A stretch of 53,872 nt of DNA from HGM04593 sp045646965. GTDB taxonomy: Bacteria > Bacteroidota > Bacteroidia > Bacteroidales > Bacteroidaceae. Shown piece after piece: positions 34,966 to 44,508 of the stretch. The notes under the pieces are model-generated. The model had not been told where the DNA came from. It did not search any database and saw only the letters and a list, made by a program, of their open reading frames with translations. Numbering within the stretch: the stretch's first letter is position 1; each line of letters starts with the position of its first letter. The position numbers were made by a program, and so were the translations under genes. The stretch covers positions 1-53,872 of the forward strand of contig JAZRLR010000015.1 in NCBI GenBank assembly GCA_045646965.1. The letters are read 5' to 3'.

Positions 34966-36278
34966 TGAAAAAGATAACAGCTATAATATGCCTGTGTGCA
35001 GCCACGCTCACTATGCAGGCACAGGTTATTTCGCTCAAGGAGTGCCTCGAGAAAGGCCTCGAGAGAAACTACTCGCTGCGCATCACACGCGGCGAGGAGG
35101 AGATAAGCCGCAATAACGCCACACTTGCCAACGCAGGTTATCTGCCCACGCTCGACATTGCAGGGGCATACGACCTATCGGGCAGTAACAGCAGCGGCGA
35201 GCTTGCCGCCGACGGCAGCACCAAAAAAGAGAGCAGCAGCCCCGACCTCGCGGCAAGAGCGGGCATCGACCTCAACTGGACAATATTTGACGGATTCAAG
35301 ATAAGCACCACATACAAGCAGCTCAAGGAGCTGCAGCGTATGGGCGAGACAAACACCCGCATTGCAATTGAGGATTTCATTGCCACGGTAGCAGCCGAGT
35401 ACTACAATTTCATACAGCAGCGCCTGCGTCTCAAAAACTTTTTCCAGGCAGTGACACTCTCAAAGGAGCGCCTGCGCATTGTGGAGGAGCGTTACCACAT
35501 AGGTAACTTCTCGCGTCTCGACTACCAGCAGGCAAAGGTCGATTTCAACGCCGACAGCGCACAATATTTCAGACAGCAGGAGGCGGTGATAAGCTCGCGC
35601 ATCGCACTCAACGAGCTTATGGCCGAGGAGCAGGTGTATACACCGCTGCTCACCACCGATACAACTATAAATGTAAACACCTCGCTCGATTTTGTGGAAC
35701 TATGGAACGGAATGCTCGAAAACAACGCCGAGCTGCTGAAAGCCGACATAAGCAACAGCCTCACAAGCCTCGACTATAAAAAGGTGGTAAGCCGTAACTA
35801 CCCCTATTTGAAGCTGAACGCAGGCTACGACCTCGGCTACAACAAATATGAGAAGAACACCTACAACCACCGCAGCTCACACGGCTGGAACGGAGGTCTC
35901 ACCCTGGGCTTCAACCTGTGGGACGGCAACCGCCGCCGCGAGCGTCGCAACGCCAAGATTGAGATTGCCAACGCCCAATTGCAACGCAAGCAGCTCGAGC
36001 TCACGCTGAAAGCCGACCTCGGCAGTTTGTGGCAGGCCTATAGCAATAACATCGAGTTGCTGAACCTCGAGAGGCAGAACCTTATCACCGCACGCGAGAA
36101 CCACGAGATTGCAAAAGAGCGTTATATGCTCGGCACCCTCTCGGGATTTGAGATGCGCGAGGCACAGCAAAGCCTTTTCGACGCCGAGGAGCGACTGCTG
36201 TCGGTGCTCTTCAACACCAAGATTTGTGAAATATCTTTACTACAGATAAGCGGACGCATAACAACACTGCTCGAATAA
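34965..36278 (+). CDS. RND-associated TolC-family outer-membrane factor
   Basis: A 437-residue outer-membrane channel. The signal peptide MKKITAIICLCAATLTMQA is followed by Gln-Val-Ile. Long helical repeats follow: SLKECLEKGLERNYSLRITR at the N-terminus and the matching second half near 240. The block RLDYQQAKVDFNADSAQ and the C-terminal GTLSGFEMREAQQSLFDAEERLL are typical. Its start overlaps the permease stop (TAATG), so the two are translationally coupled. Confidence 0.92.
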   Translation: MKKITAIICLCAATLTMQAQVISLKECLEKGLERNYSLRITRGEEEISRNNATLANAGYLPTLDIAGAYDLSGSNSSGELAADGSTKKESSSPDLAARAGIDLNWTIFDGFKISTTYKQLKELQRMGETNTRIAIEDFIATVAAEYYNFIQQRLRLKNFFQAVTLSKERLRIVEERYHIGNFSRLDYQQAKVDFNADSAQYFRQQEAVISSRIALNELMAEEQVYTPLLTTDTTINVNTSLDFVELWNGMLENNAELLKADISNSLTSLDYKKVVSRNYPYLKLNAGYDLGYNKYEKNTYNHRSSHGWNGGLTLGFNLWDGNRRRERRNAKIEIANAQLQRKQLELTLKADLGSLWQAYSNNIELLNLERQNLITARENHEIAKERYMLGTLSGFEMREAQQSLFDAEERLLSVLFNTKICEISLLQISGRITTLLE

Positions 36279-36314
36279 CCCCGCTGCAAGAAAGCTGCAT
36301 AAATATTTCATATT

Positions 36315-36373
36315 TTCTGCATATATATGCTTTTGCTTTTAAAATAAAGTTTCAAAGGCATATATATGCAGAA
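36315..36373. repeat. 16-bp inverted repeat made of two GCATATATATGC palindromes
   Basis: Arms 36315-36330 and 36358-36373 (TTCTGCATATATATGC and its exact complement) are separated by 27 bp. Each arm contains the 12-bp perfect palindrome GCATATATATGC. A TTTTT run follows the right arm, so it could act as a weak terminator for the RND operon; the paired palindromes could equally be a protein-binding site before korA. Confidence 0.55.
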
Positions 36374-36478
36374 TTTTTATGCACAGGTGCAAAGTTAAGG
36401 CTAAAAAATTTCCTCATTTAATAAATGTTTGCGAAATTTGCGTGCGTAAAATTAAAAACACATAAAACGACCATCTAT

Positions 36479-38332
36479 ATGGCAGAAATTAAACAGACAC
36501 AAGAATTAGACCAGGTAATTGTACGTTTCTCGGGAGACTCGGGAGACGGTATGCAGTTGGCCGGAAATATATTCTCTACAATTTCGGCAACCGTGGGAAA
36601 CGACATTTGTACATTCCCCGACTACCCCGCCGACATACGCGCCCCGCAAGGCGTGCTCACAGGAGTTTCAGGTTTTCAAGTGCACATCGGTGCCGACAAG
36701 GTGCTCACACCCGGTGACAAATGCGACATTTTGGTGGCAATGAACCCCGCTGCGCTCAAGACACAGCACAAATATTGCAAACCCACCGGAGCAATCATCA
36801 TCGACTCCGACTCTTTCACAGAGAAAGATTTGCAGAAGGCCGAGTTCAAGACCGACAACCCCATTGCCGAGCTCGGTATAACCTGCGAGGTTGTGCCCTG
36901 CCCCATCACATCGCTCTGTCAGGCAACACTCAAGGATAGCGGCCTCGACAACAAAAGCATCGTGCGTTGCAAGAATATGCTTGCACTGGGACTCGTGTGC
37001 TGGCTCTTCGACCGCGACCTCTCGCTTGCCGAGAATATGCTGCGCACAAAATTTGCCAAGAAACCCGAGATTGCCGAGGCAAATATAAAGGTTCTTCACG
37101 CAGGATACGATATGGGACACAACACCCACGCATCTATCTCGCACACCTACAGTATTGAGAGCAAGAACGCAAAGGCAAAGGGCAAGTATATGGATATTAA
37201 CGGAAACAAGGCCACAGCATATGGCCTCATCGCCGCAGCCGAGAAAGCCGGTATGCAGCTCTTCCTCGGTTCATATCCCATCACCCCCGCAACAGATATT
37301 CTGCACGAACTTGCAAAACACAAATCACTCGGCGTGGTTACTATGCAGGCCGAGGACGAGATTGCAGGATGCGCATCGGCAGTGGGAGCTGCCTACGCCG
37401 GAGCACTCGCCTGCACAAGCACATCGGGCCCCGGTGTGTGTCTCAAGAGCGAGGCCATAAACCTTGCCGTAATCACCGAGCTGCCCCTCGTTATTATAAA
37501 CGTACAGCGCGGCGGCCCCTCGACAGGTCTCCCCACAAAATCGGAGCAGACCGACCTGCTGCAGGCACTATACGGACGTAACGGCGAGAGCCCCATCCCC
37601 GTAATTGCCGCAAGCTCGCCCACCGATTGTTTCGACGCAGCATTCAACGCCTGCAAGATAGCCGTGGAGCATATGACACCCGTTATTCTGCTCACCGACG
37701 CATTCATCGCCAACGGCTCGGCTGCGTGGAAGCTGCCCAATATAACAGAATACCCCGCAATTGTACCCCCCTATGTAACTCCCGAGATGCGCGAGGGCTG
37801 GAGCCCCTACAAACGCAACCCCGAGAACGAGGTGCGCTACTGGGCTGTTCCCGGCACCGAGGGCTTTACACACCGCATCGGCGGCCTTGAGAAGAGCGCA
37901 GCTACAGGCGCCATCTCAAACGACCCCGAGAATCACCACAATATGGTGGAGAAGCGTGCCGCAAAAATCGCAAAGATTGCCGACTACATCCCCGCTCTCA
38001 CCATAGAGGGCGACCAGGACGCCGACCTGCTCATCGTGGGCTTCGGAGGCACATACGGCCACCTGTGCGAGGCTATGCAGGCGATGAACAAAGAGGGCAA
38101 GAAAACCGCCTTGGCACATTTCAACTACATCAACCCGCTGCCCGCAAACACAGCCGAGGTGCTGCGCCGCTACAAGAAAATAGTTGTGGCAGAGCAGAAT
38201 ATGGGACAATTTGCATCGTACCTGCGCACCAAAATCGAGGGCGTGGAGCTGCATCAGTATAACGAGGTAAAAGGCCAGCCGTTCGCCGTTGCGACACTCG
38301 TTGAGGCCTTTACAAAAATTATGGAGGAATAA
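36479..38332 (+). CDS. korA: 2-oxoglutarate:ferredoxin oxidoreductase, fused gamma-alpha subunit
   Basis: A 617-residue 2-oxoacid:acceptor oxidoreductase alpha chain with the gamma domain fused at the N-terminus (VRFSGDSGDGMQLAGN, residues 10-30). The alpha domain follows (GNKATAYGLIAAAEKAGMQLF, then GSYPITPATDILHEL). With KorB it decarboxylates 2-oxoglutarate to succinyl-CoA using ferredoxin, or runs in reverse. The start at 36479 (MAEIKQ) is preferred over 36425, as the extra 18 residues are basic and not conserved-looking. korB begins 2 bp after the stop. Confidence 0.9.
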   Translation: MAEIKQTQELDQVIVRFSGDSGDGMQLAGNIFSTISATVGNDICTFPDYPADIRAPQGVLTGVSGFQVHIGADKVLTPGDKCDILVAMNPAALKTQHKYCKPTGAIIIDSDSFTEKDLQKAEFKTDNPIAELGITCEVVPCPITSLCQATLKDSGLDNKSIVRCKNMLALGLVCWLFDRDLSLAENMLRTKFAKKPEIAEANIKVLHAGYDMGHNTHASISHTYSIESKNAKAKGKYMDINGNKATAYGLIAAAEKAGMQLFLGSYPITPATDILHELAKHKSLGVVTMQAEDEIAGCASAVGAAYAGALACTSTSGPGVCLKSEAINLAVITELPLVIINVQRGGPSTGLPTKSEQTDLLQALYGRNGESPIPVIAASSPTDCFDAAFNACKIAVEHMTPVILLTDAFIANGSAAWKLPNITEYPAIVPPYVTPEMREGWSPYKRNPENEVRYWAVPGTEGFTHRIGGLEKSAATGAISNDPENHHNMVEKRAAKIAKIADYIPALTIEGDQDADLLIVGFGGTYGHLCEAMQAMNKEGKKTALAHFNYINPLPANTAEVLRRYKKIVVAEQNMGQFASYLRTKIEGVELHQYNEVKGQPFAVATLVEAFTKIMEE

Positions 38333-38334
38333 CT

Positions 38335-39339
38335 ATGAGCGAATATTCAGTACAAGACTATAAATTCGGACAGCCCCGTTGGTGTCCGGGATGTGGCGAC
38401 CACTCGTTCTTGGGTGCGCTGCACAAGGCTATGAGCGAGATAGGCGTTGCGCCCCACCAGACAGCCGTTATTTCGGGTATCGGATGCTCGTCGCGCCTGC
38501 CCTACTATATGAACACATACGGTTTCCACACGATACACGGCCGTGCGGCAGCCATTGCCACAGGAGCAAAGGTAGCCAACCCCAACCTCACCGTGTGGCA
38601 GATATCAGGTGACGGCGACGGCCTTGCCATCGGCGGTAACCACTTCATACACGCTGTGCGACGCAATATCGACCTAAATATGATACTGCTCAACAACCGC
38701 ATCTACGGCCTCACAAAGGGACAGTACTCACCCACCTCCACAAGAGGATTCGTGAGCAAATCGTCGCCCTATGGCACCGTGGAGGAGCCCTTCCGCCCCG
38801 CAGAGCTCTGCTTCGGCGCACGCGGACAGTTCTTTGCGCGCTGCGTCGCAACAGATATGAGCGCCGCTGTGAACTGTCTCAAGGCTGCCGCACAACACAA
38901 AGGCGCGTCAGTGGTAGAGGTTCTGCAGAACTGTATCATCTTTAACAACGGAACACACGACAGCGTATATACCAAAGAGGGACGTGCAAAGAACGCCATC
39001 TACCTCGAGCACGGCAAGCCTATGATTTTCGGTGAGAACAACGAGCTTGGTCTTATGCAGGAGGGATTCGGCCTGAAGGTGGTGAAGATAGGCGAGAACG
39101 GCATTACCGAGAAGGATATCCTCGTTCACGACGCACACTGCAAGGACACAACCCTGCACCTCAAGCTCGCGCTTATGGAGGGCCCCGACTTCCCCGTGGC
39201 TCTGGGCGTTATACGCGACGTGGAGGCTCCCACATACAACGACGCCGTACACGCACAGATTGAGGAGGTTAAGAGCGCGAAGAAATATCACAACTTCACA
39301 GAGTTGCTCGAGACCAACGAAACTTGGGAAATTAAATAA
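38335..39339 (+). CDS. korB: 2-oxoglutarate:ferredoxin oxidoreductase, beta subunit
   Basis: A 334-residue thiamine-diphosphate-binding subunit. PRWCPGCGDHSFLGAL at the N-terminus and the TPP motif ISGDGDGLAIGGNHF ... LLNNRIYGLTKGQYSPTS (about 85-130) are characteristic. Assignment to 2-oxoglutarate rather than another 2-oxoacid rests on similarity to KorAB of this phylum and the two-subunit fused form. It is followed by a strong terminator. Confidence 0.9.
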   Translation: MSEYSVQDYKFGQPRWCPGCGDHSFLGALHKAMSEIGVAPHQTAVISGIGCSSRLPYYMNTYGFHTIHGRAAAIATGAKVANPNLTVWQISGDGDGLAIGGNHFIHAVRRNIDLNMILLNNRIYGLTKGQYSPTSTRGFVSKSSPYGTVEEPFRPAELCFGARGQFFARCVATDMSAAVNCLKAAAQHKGASVVEVLQNCIIFNNGTHDSVYTKEGRAKNAIYLEHGKPMIFGENNELGLMQEGFGLKVVKIGENGITEKDILVHDAHCKDTTLHLKLALMEGPDFPVALGVIRDVEAPTYNDAVHAQIEEVKSAKKYHNFTELLETNETWEIK

Positions 39340-39359
39340 GAGATTCCCAACATATAACA

Positions 39360-39399
39360 CAAATCTCCATCGGCTGTGGCCGATGGAGATTTGTTATTT
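39360..39399 (+). terminator. Terminator after korB
   Basis: A 15-bp stem (CAAATCTCCATCGGC / GCCGATGGAGATTTG) with a TGTG loop and a T-rich tail. Confidence 0.9.
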
Positions 39400-39460
39400 T
39401 CCGCCGCAACCGAACTTACTCCGCAAAGGAGGTCAAAAACCTACCCTCCAGCAATACAAA

Positions 39461-39495
39461 CAAAAAAGAGGCCTTCCGCAATGGAAAGCCTCTTT
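39461..39495 (-). terminator. Terminator after rpsO
   Basis: On the minus strand a 13-bp stem with one mismatch (AAAGAGGCTTTCC / GGAAGGCCTCTTT) ends in TTTTTT, 19 bp past the rpsO stop. Confidence 0.87.
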
Positions 39496-39513
39496 AACCT
39501 TTTCAGGCGTAGA

Positions 39514-39783
39514 TTATCTACGCAAGCCGAGCTTGGCAACGATAGCACGGTAGCGGTTGATGTCACGGTCCTTCAAGTAGTTAAGGAGCGCACGACGCTT
39601 ACCTACCAACATAGTCAAAGCTCTCTGTGTACTATAATCTTTACGGTTAGCCTTGAGGTGCTCCGTCAAATGGGCAATACGGTATGAGAACAATGCAATC
39701 TGGCTCTCTGCAGAACCGGTATCAGTGTTAGACGTTCCGTATGTACCAAAGATTTCTTGCTTTTTAGCTGAATCCAAATACAT
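39514..39783 (-). CDS. rpsO: 30S ribosomal protein S15
   Basis: An 89-residue S15, an early 16S rRNA-binding protein of the small subunit. NTDTGSAESQIALFSYRIAHLTEHLKANRKDY followed by LTMLVGKRRALLNYLKDRD is the full family pattern. It is transcribed alone from a TATCTTTG promoter (39825-39832) and has its own terminator. Confidence 0.98.
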   Translation of the reverse strand: MYLDSAKKQEIFGTYGTSNTDTGSAESQIALFSYRIAHLTEHLKANRKDYSTQRALTMLVGKRRALLNYLKDRDINRYRAIVAKLGLRR

Positions 39784-39824
39784 AGATTTGTGTTTTTAAT
39801 GATTAAAAATATTATTTAGCGGCG

Positions 39825-39855
39825 CAAAGATACTGCTAATTTTTGGAATAGCAAT
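39825..39855 (-). promoter_or_regulatory. Promoter of rpsO (ATTG, 19 bp, TATCTTTG)
   Basis: On the minus strand TATCTTTG (39825-39832) lies 42 bp before the rpsO ATG, with ATTG (39852-39855) at 19 bp upstream. Confidence 0.6.
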
Positions 39856-39906
39856 ACTTTTTGAAGAGAAAATTAAAAAGCGGTAAAAATCATTGTCGCA
39901 AAATTA

Positions 39907-39938
39907 TTCGTTTTTTACACACATTTATAGTACCTTTG
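39907..39938 (+). promoter_or_regulatory. Promoter of the typA operon (TTCG, 20 bp, TACCTTTG)
   Basis: A -33-like TTCG (39907-39910) and TACCTTTG (39931-39938) are 20 bp apart. The leader contains a hairpin at 39950-39979 (GCCCGCGCG / CGCACGGGC, one mismatch). Confidence 0.6.
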
Positions 39939-40016
39939 CAGAAAATTACGCCCGCGCGTATTATATAAAGCGCACGGGCACGCTACACAGAATAAGAAAC
40001 CATTAAATATTACAGG

Positions 40017-41813
40017 ATGCAGAAAATACGCAACATCGCCATCATCGCCCACGTAGACCACGGAAAAACAACCCTCGTGGACAAAATGATGCTGGCCGGC
40101 AATCTCTTGAAAGAGCAGGACAACGACAATCTCACACTCGACAACAACGACCTTGAGCGCGAGAGAGGTATAACCATTCTTTCAAAGAACGTATCCATAC
40201 AGTACAAAGGCACAAAAATCAATATCATAGATACTCCGGGACACAGCGACTTCGGCGGCGAGGTTGAGCGCGTGCTCAATATGGCAGACGGATGCATTCT
40301 GCTTGTAGACGCATTCGAGGGCCCTATGCCCCAGACACGTTTCGTGCTGCAAAAGGCCTTGCAGATAGGCTTGAAGCCCATCGTGGTTGTAAACAAAGTA
40401 GACAAGCCCAACTGCCGCCCCGACGAGGTGCACGAGATGGTCTTCGACCTTATGTTCTCACTCGACGCCACCGAGCAGCAGCTCGATTTCCCTGTAATAT
40501 TCGGCTCGGCAAAAAACAACTGGATGAGCACCGACTGGCGTAACCAGACCGAAGACCTCACACCCCTGCTCGACGCGATACTCGAGCACATACCCGCTCC
40601 CGAGCACAACGAGGGTACCCCGCAGATGCTCATCACATCGCTCGACTACTCGCCCTACACCGGCCGCATTGCCATAGGACGCGTACACCGCGGCACACTC
40701 ACCGAGGGCTCAAATATAACCCTTGTAAACCGCAACGGCGAGCAGACAAAGATGAAAATAAAAGAGTTGCACACATTCGAGGGGCTCGGACGCAAAAAAA
40801 CCGATAACGTGTCGTCGGGCGATATCTGCGCCATCGTAGGACTCGAGAAATTCGAGATTGGAGACACCGTGTGCGACTACGAGAACCCCGAGGCTCTGCC
40901 CCCCATCGCCATCGACGAGCCCACAATGAGTATGCGTTTCACAATCAACGACTCGCCTTTCTTTGGCAAAGAGGGTAAGTTTGTAACCTCGCGCCACATA
41001 CAGGAGCGCCTCGAGAAGGAGCTCGACAAGAACCTCGCTCTGCGCGTGAAAAAAGACCCCGAGGAGGACGCCTGGACAGTATTCGGCCGCGGAGTGCTTC
41101 ATCTGTCGGTACTCATCGAGACAATGCGTCGCGAGGGCTACGAGTTGCAGGTGGGACAGCCCCAGGTTATCTACAAAGATATTGACGGCGTGCGCTGCGA
41201 GCCCATTGAGGAGCTCACAATAAACGTGCCCACCGACTATTCGAGCAAGATGATTGATATGATTACACGCCGCAAAGGCGAAATGCTCTCAATGGAGGCA
41301 CAAGGCGAGCGCGTGAACATAGAATTCAATATCCCCTCACGAGGAATCATCGGCCTGCGCACAAACGTGCTCACAGCGTCGGCAGGAGAGGCTATTATGG
41401 CACACCGCTTCAAAGAGTATCAGCCCTACAAGGGCGAGATTGAGCGCCGCACAAACGGCTCTATGGTAGCTATGGAAAGCGGTACAGCCTTTGCCTATGC
41501 CATCGACAAGCTGCAGGACCGCGGACGTTTCTTCATAAGCCCCCAAGAGGAGGTTTACGCCGGACAGGTTGTGGGCGAGCACATACACGAGAACGACCTT
41601 GTAATCAATGTCACAAAGAGCAAGAAACTCACAAATATGCGTGCGAGCGGCTCCGACGACAAGGCCCGCATAGTCCCCCCCATAATATTCTCGCTCGAGG
41701 AGGCACTCGAATACATCAAAGAAGACGAGTACCTCGAGGTAACACCCAAATCTATGCGTATGCGCAAGATTATCCTCGACGAGATTGAACGTAAACGTGC
41801 CAATAAACAGTAA
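40017..41813 (+). CDS. typA: Ribosome-associated GTPase TypA/BipA
   Basis: A 598-residue translational GTPase related to EF-G that acts in ribosome assembly and stress or cold adaptation. G1 AHVDHGKTT (residues 10-18), G2 in RERGITI, G3 DTPGHSDFGGEV and G4 NKVDKP are intact, followed by EF-G-like domains and the BipA-specific C-terminal domain (SLEEALEYIKEDEYLEVTPKSMRMRK). It is the first gene of a three-gene cluster; the next starts 3 bp after its stop. Confidence 0.97.
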   Translation: MQKIRNIAIIAHVDHGKTTLVDKMMLAGNLLKEQDNDNLTLDNNDLERERGITILSKNVSIQYKGTKINIIDTPGHSDFGGEVERVLNMADGCILLVDAFEGPMPQTRFVLQKALQIGLKPIVVVNKVDKPNCRPDEVHEMVFDLMFSLDATEQQLDFPVIFGSAKNNWMSTDWRNQTEDLTPLLDAILEHIPAPEHNEGTPQMLITSLDYSPYTGRIAIGRVHRGTLTEGSNITLVNRNGEQTKMKIKELHTFEGLGRKKTDNVSSGDICAIVGLEKFEIGDTVCDYENPEALPPIAIDEPTMSMRFTINDSPFFGKEGKFVTSRHIQERLEKELDKNLALRVKKDPEEDAWTVFGRGVLHLSVLIETMRREGYELQVGQPQVIYKDIDGVRCEPIEELTINVPTDYSSKMIDMITRRKGEMLSMEAQGERVNIEFNIPSRGIIGLRTNVLTASAGEAIMAHRFKEYQPYKGEIERRTNGSMVAMESGTAFAYAIDKLQDRGRFFISPQEEVYAGQVVGEHIHENDLVINVTKSKKLTNMRASGSDDKARIVPPIIFSLEEALEYIKEDEYLEVTPKSMRMRKIILDEIERKRANKQ

Positions 41814-41816
41814 ACG

Positions 41817-42872
41817 ATGAAAAAATTCCTTCTGCTCACACTGTGCTCGCTGCTGCTCCTGGGAGGCTGCGACAACGCACCGCGATACACCATCGGCGGC
41901 AAGGTCGGCAATGGCGCCGACACACTCTATCTCTTCGGTCTCGACAGCCGATACGACAAGATAGACCCGATAGAGAGCGACGCAGAGGGAGTTTTCTCGC
42001 ACACCATAAAGGCCGATACTATAATTCCTCTCGCTCTTGCACTGCCCGACGGCAAGATAATAACCCTGTATGCCGAGCCCGACACCGAGGCGCACCTCGT
42101 TGCCGACAGCATAAAAGGTGAGGGCTGGATAGTGAAAGGCGGCGCTGCGCAGACACAGTATGACAGCATAGCCCGCATACTCGACAAGGCCGGTAGCAAT
42201 TCAGACCGCCTGGTACACATCGACCGTTTTATTGGCAGCAACCCCTACAGCAACGCAAACATAGAGATTGTGCGCAGGTACCTTGTAGAAAAGCGCAAAG
42301 CAAACAACGGATATGCCACAAAGCGCATAAACAGCCTGGGCGGCACACTGCAAGACCACGAATTCTTTCACAGCATAAAAGAGCAGCTCGAGCAGAAGAA
42401 CAGCAACACACAAGGCAAGCTACTGCCCGCCTTCAACTTCACCACAGAGAAGGGCAAGAGCATAAACGCAAAGGAGTACAAGGAGAAGCTGCTGATTCTC
42501 AACTTCTGGGCAGCGTGGGACAGCGTATCCACCGCAAAGACAAGCGCAATGAGCAAGAGCATCGCAAAGCGAAGCGCCGACGAGGTAGCCCTGCTCAATA
42601 TCTCTCTCGACTATGACAAGGAGCTCTGGAAACGCACCATAGCACGAGACAGCATCGCAGGAGACAACGTGTGCGACGGCAAAGCGTGGGACAACGAGCT
42701 TGCCAAGCGTTTCAGCATAGAGGAACTGCCCTATATCATCATTGTGAGCCCCTATCAGCGCGCCGACTCCTATGGCATAAGAGCCGAGGAGATTGACGCC
42801 GTCACCGACTCTCTGCTCAACAAATACAACAAAAGAAACAAGAAATCTTCAAATAGTAACAAAAGAAGATAA
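41817..42872 (+). CDS. DUF4369/thioredoxin-fold lipoprotein lacking CXXC
   Basis: A 351-residue predicted lipoprotein: signal MKKFLLLTLCSLLLLGG with the lipobox Cys at 18. Residues 25-110 resemble DUF4369; from about 200 a TlpA/ResA-like thioredoxin fold follows (LLPAFNFTTEKGKSINAKEY, then LLILNFWAAW, then IEELPYIIIVSP with the cis-Pro). The redox motif expected after W234 is missing: residues 235-238 are D-S-V-S instead of C-x-x-C, so it should not be an ordinary disulfide oxidoreductase. The C-terminus is basic. It lies between typA (3 bp) and comM (3 bp). Confidence 0.78.
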   Translation: MKKFLLLTLCSLLLLGGCDNAPRYTIGGKVGNGADTLYLFGLDSRYDKIDPIESDAEGVFSHTIKADTIIPLALALPDGKIITLYAEPDTEAHLVADSIKGEGWIVKGGAAQTQYDSIARILDKAGSNSDRLVHIDRFIGSNPYSNANIEIVRRYLVEKRKANNGYATKRINSLGGTLQDHEFFHSIKEQLEQKNSNTQGKLLPAFNFTTEKGKSINAKEYKEKLLILNFWAAWDSVSTAKTSAMSKSIAKRSADEVALLNISLDYDKELWKRTIARDSIAGDNVCDGKAWDNELAKRFSIEELPYIIIVSPYQRADSYGIRAEEIDAVTDSLLNKYNKRNKKSSNSNKRR

Positions 42873-42875
42873 TCT

Positions 42876-44414
42876 ATGCTGGTAAAAGTTTTTGCAGCAG
42901 CCCTGCAAGGCATAAACGCCATATTGGTAACCATCGAAGTGAACGCTCTGCGAGGTATAAAATTTTTCCTCGTAGGCCTGCCCGACAATGCCGTGAAAGA
43001 GAGCCACGAGCGCATAAACTCGGCATTTCAGTACAACGGCCTGCGCTTCCCCAGCAAACAGATAATCGTAAATATGGCACCCGCCGACATACGCAAAGAG
43101 GGCTCGGCCTACGACCTCCCCATTGCGATAGGCATTCTGGCTGCCGACAAAAAAATTTCGCCCGACAAACTGACCGACTACCTTATTATGGGTGAGCTGG
43201 GGCTCGACGGCTGCCTTATGCCCATAAAAGGCGCGCTGCCCATAGCAATCAAAGCAAAGGAGCTTGGCTACAAGGGCGTGATAATACCCACAGGCAACGC
43301 CGACGAAGCCGCCGTGGTAGAGGGCATTGACATCATAGCTGCCGACAACCTTATGCAGGTGATACGCTTCCTCAACGACGAGGAGGATATCACACCTTAT
43401 ACAATAGATATTGAGCACGATTTCTACTCAAAGCAAAACATCTTCCCGTTCGACTTCAGCGAGGTGCGCGGACAGGAGAGCGTGAAACGCGCCTTTGAGG
43501 TAGCAGCCGCCGGCGGACATAACCTTATTATGATTGGCCCGCCGGGCAGCGGTAAATCAATGATGGCAAAGCGCCTGCCTTCCATCCTGCCGCCTATGTC
43601 GATAAACGAAAGCCTCGAGACTACAAAGATACACTCCGTGAGCGGCCTCCTGTCGGGAGGAGCCTCGCTCATAACACAACGCCCGTTCCGCAGCCCGCAC
43701 CACACCATTTCGTCGGTGGCACTTGTGGGAGGTGGTGCCAATCCCCGCCCGGGAGAGATTTCGCTTGCACACAACGGCGTGCTCTTCCTTGACGAGCTGC
43801 CCGAGTTTAACCGCACGGTGCTCGAGGTGATGCGTCAGCCGCTCGAAGACCGCAAGATAAGCGTGGCACGAGTGAACTACAAGGTGGAATATCCTGCGGG
43901 AGTTATGTTTGTGGCATCGATGAACCCCTGCCCTTGCGGCTACTACAACCACCCCACAAAGCCCTGTGTGTGCACACCCGCACAGGTACAGCGTTATCTT
44001 AACAAGATAAGCGGGCCCCTGCTCGACCGCATCGACCTACAAATAGAGATTGTGCCCGTGCCCTTTGAAAAGATATCCGACGCACGCGAAGGCGAGCCCA
44101 GCGCAGCCATAAGAGAGCGCGTCATAGCTGCCCGCAAGATTCAGGAAGAGCGTTTCAAAGGCGAGGAGGGCATCTACTGCAACGCACAGATGACACCCAA
44201 GCTCATAACAAAATATGCAGCACTCGACGAGCAGAGCCTTGCAATGATAAAGACTGCTATGACACGTTTCAACCTGTCGGCGCGAGCCTACGACCGCATA
44301 CTCAAAGTAGCCCGCACAATAGCCGACCTCGACAAGAGCGAGAATATTCTCGCCCACCACATTGCCGAGGCCATAGGCTACCGCAACCTCGACCGTGAGA
44401 ACTGGGGAAATTAA
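42876..44414 (+). CDS. comM: ComM/YifB-type Mg-chelatase-like AAA+ ATPase
   Basis: A 512-residue protein of the YifB/ComM family. A Lon-protease-like S5 domain fills residues 1-165 (GLPDNAVKESHERINSA). The AAA+ core has Walker A GPPGSGKSMMAKRLPSILPP, Walker B FLDELPEF and the sensor region SMNPCPCGYYNHP. A C-terminal Mg_chelatase domain follows. In naturally competent bacteria ComM is a helicase that extends strand integration; its role in other bacteria is unclear. It is the third gene of the typA cluster, with no clear terminator after it. Confidence 0.93.
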   Translation: MLVKVFAAALQGINAILVTIEVNALRGIKFFLVGLPDNAVKESHERINSAFQYNGLRFPSKQIIVNMAPADIRKEGSAYDLPIAIGILAADKKISPDKLTDYLIMGELGLDGCLMPIKGALPIAIKAKELGYKGVIIPTGNADEAAVVEGIDIIAADNLMQVIRFLNDEEDITPYTIDIEHDFYSKQNIFPFDFSEVRGQESVKRAFEVAAAGGHNLIMIGPPGSGKSMMAKRLPSILPPMSINESLETTKIHSVSGLLSGGASLITQRPFRSPHHTISSVALVGGGANPRPGEISLAHNGVLFLDELPEFNRTVLEVMRQPLEDRKISVARVNYKVEYPAGVMFVASMNPCPCGYYNHPTKPCVCTPAQVQRYLNKISGPLLDRIDLQIEIVPVPFEKISDAREGEPSAAIRERVIAARKIQEERFKGEEGIYCNAQMTPKLITKYAALDEQSLAMIKTAMTRFNLSARAYDRILKVARTIADLDKSENILAHHIAEAIGYRNLDRENWGN

Positions 44415-44424
44415 GAGAAACTAA

Positions 44425-44508
44425 ATACTATATATTAATTAATCACTAACTAAAAGAGATAAACACCGCCCAAACATATTATATACTATACATATTAATT
44501 ATTAACTA
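44425..44508 (+). repeat. Imperfect AT-rich direct repeat (two copies)
   Basis: Copy 1 (44425-44452, starting ATACTATATATTAATT) and copy 2 (44483-44508, starting ATACTATACATATTAATT) share most positions and both end in TAACTA. They lie directly left of the long hairpin at 44509. Function unknown. Confidence 0.5.

Noticed and set aside
36390..36397. Minus-strand TAACTTTG box facing the TolC-like gene
   Set aside because: It would drive only antisense RNA into the RND operon, has no -33 partner, and is probably chance.
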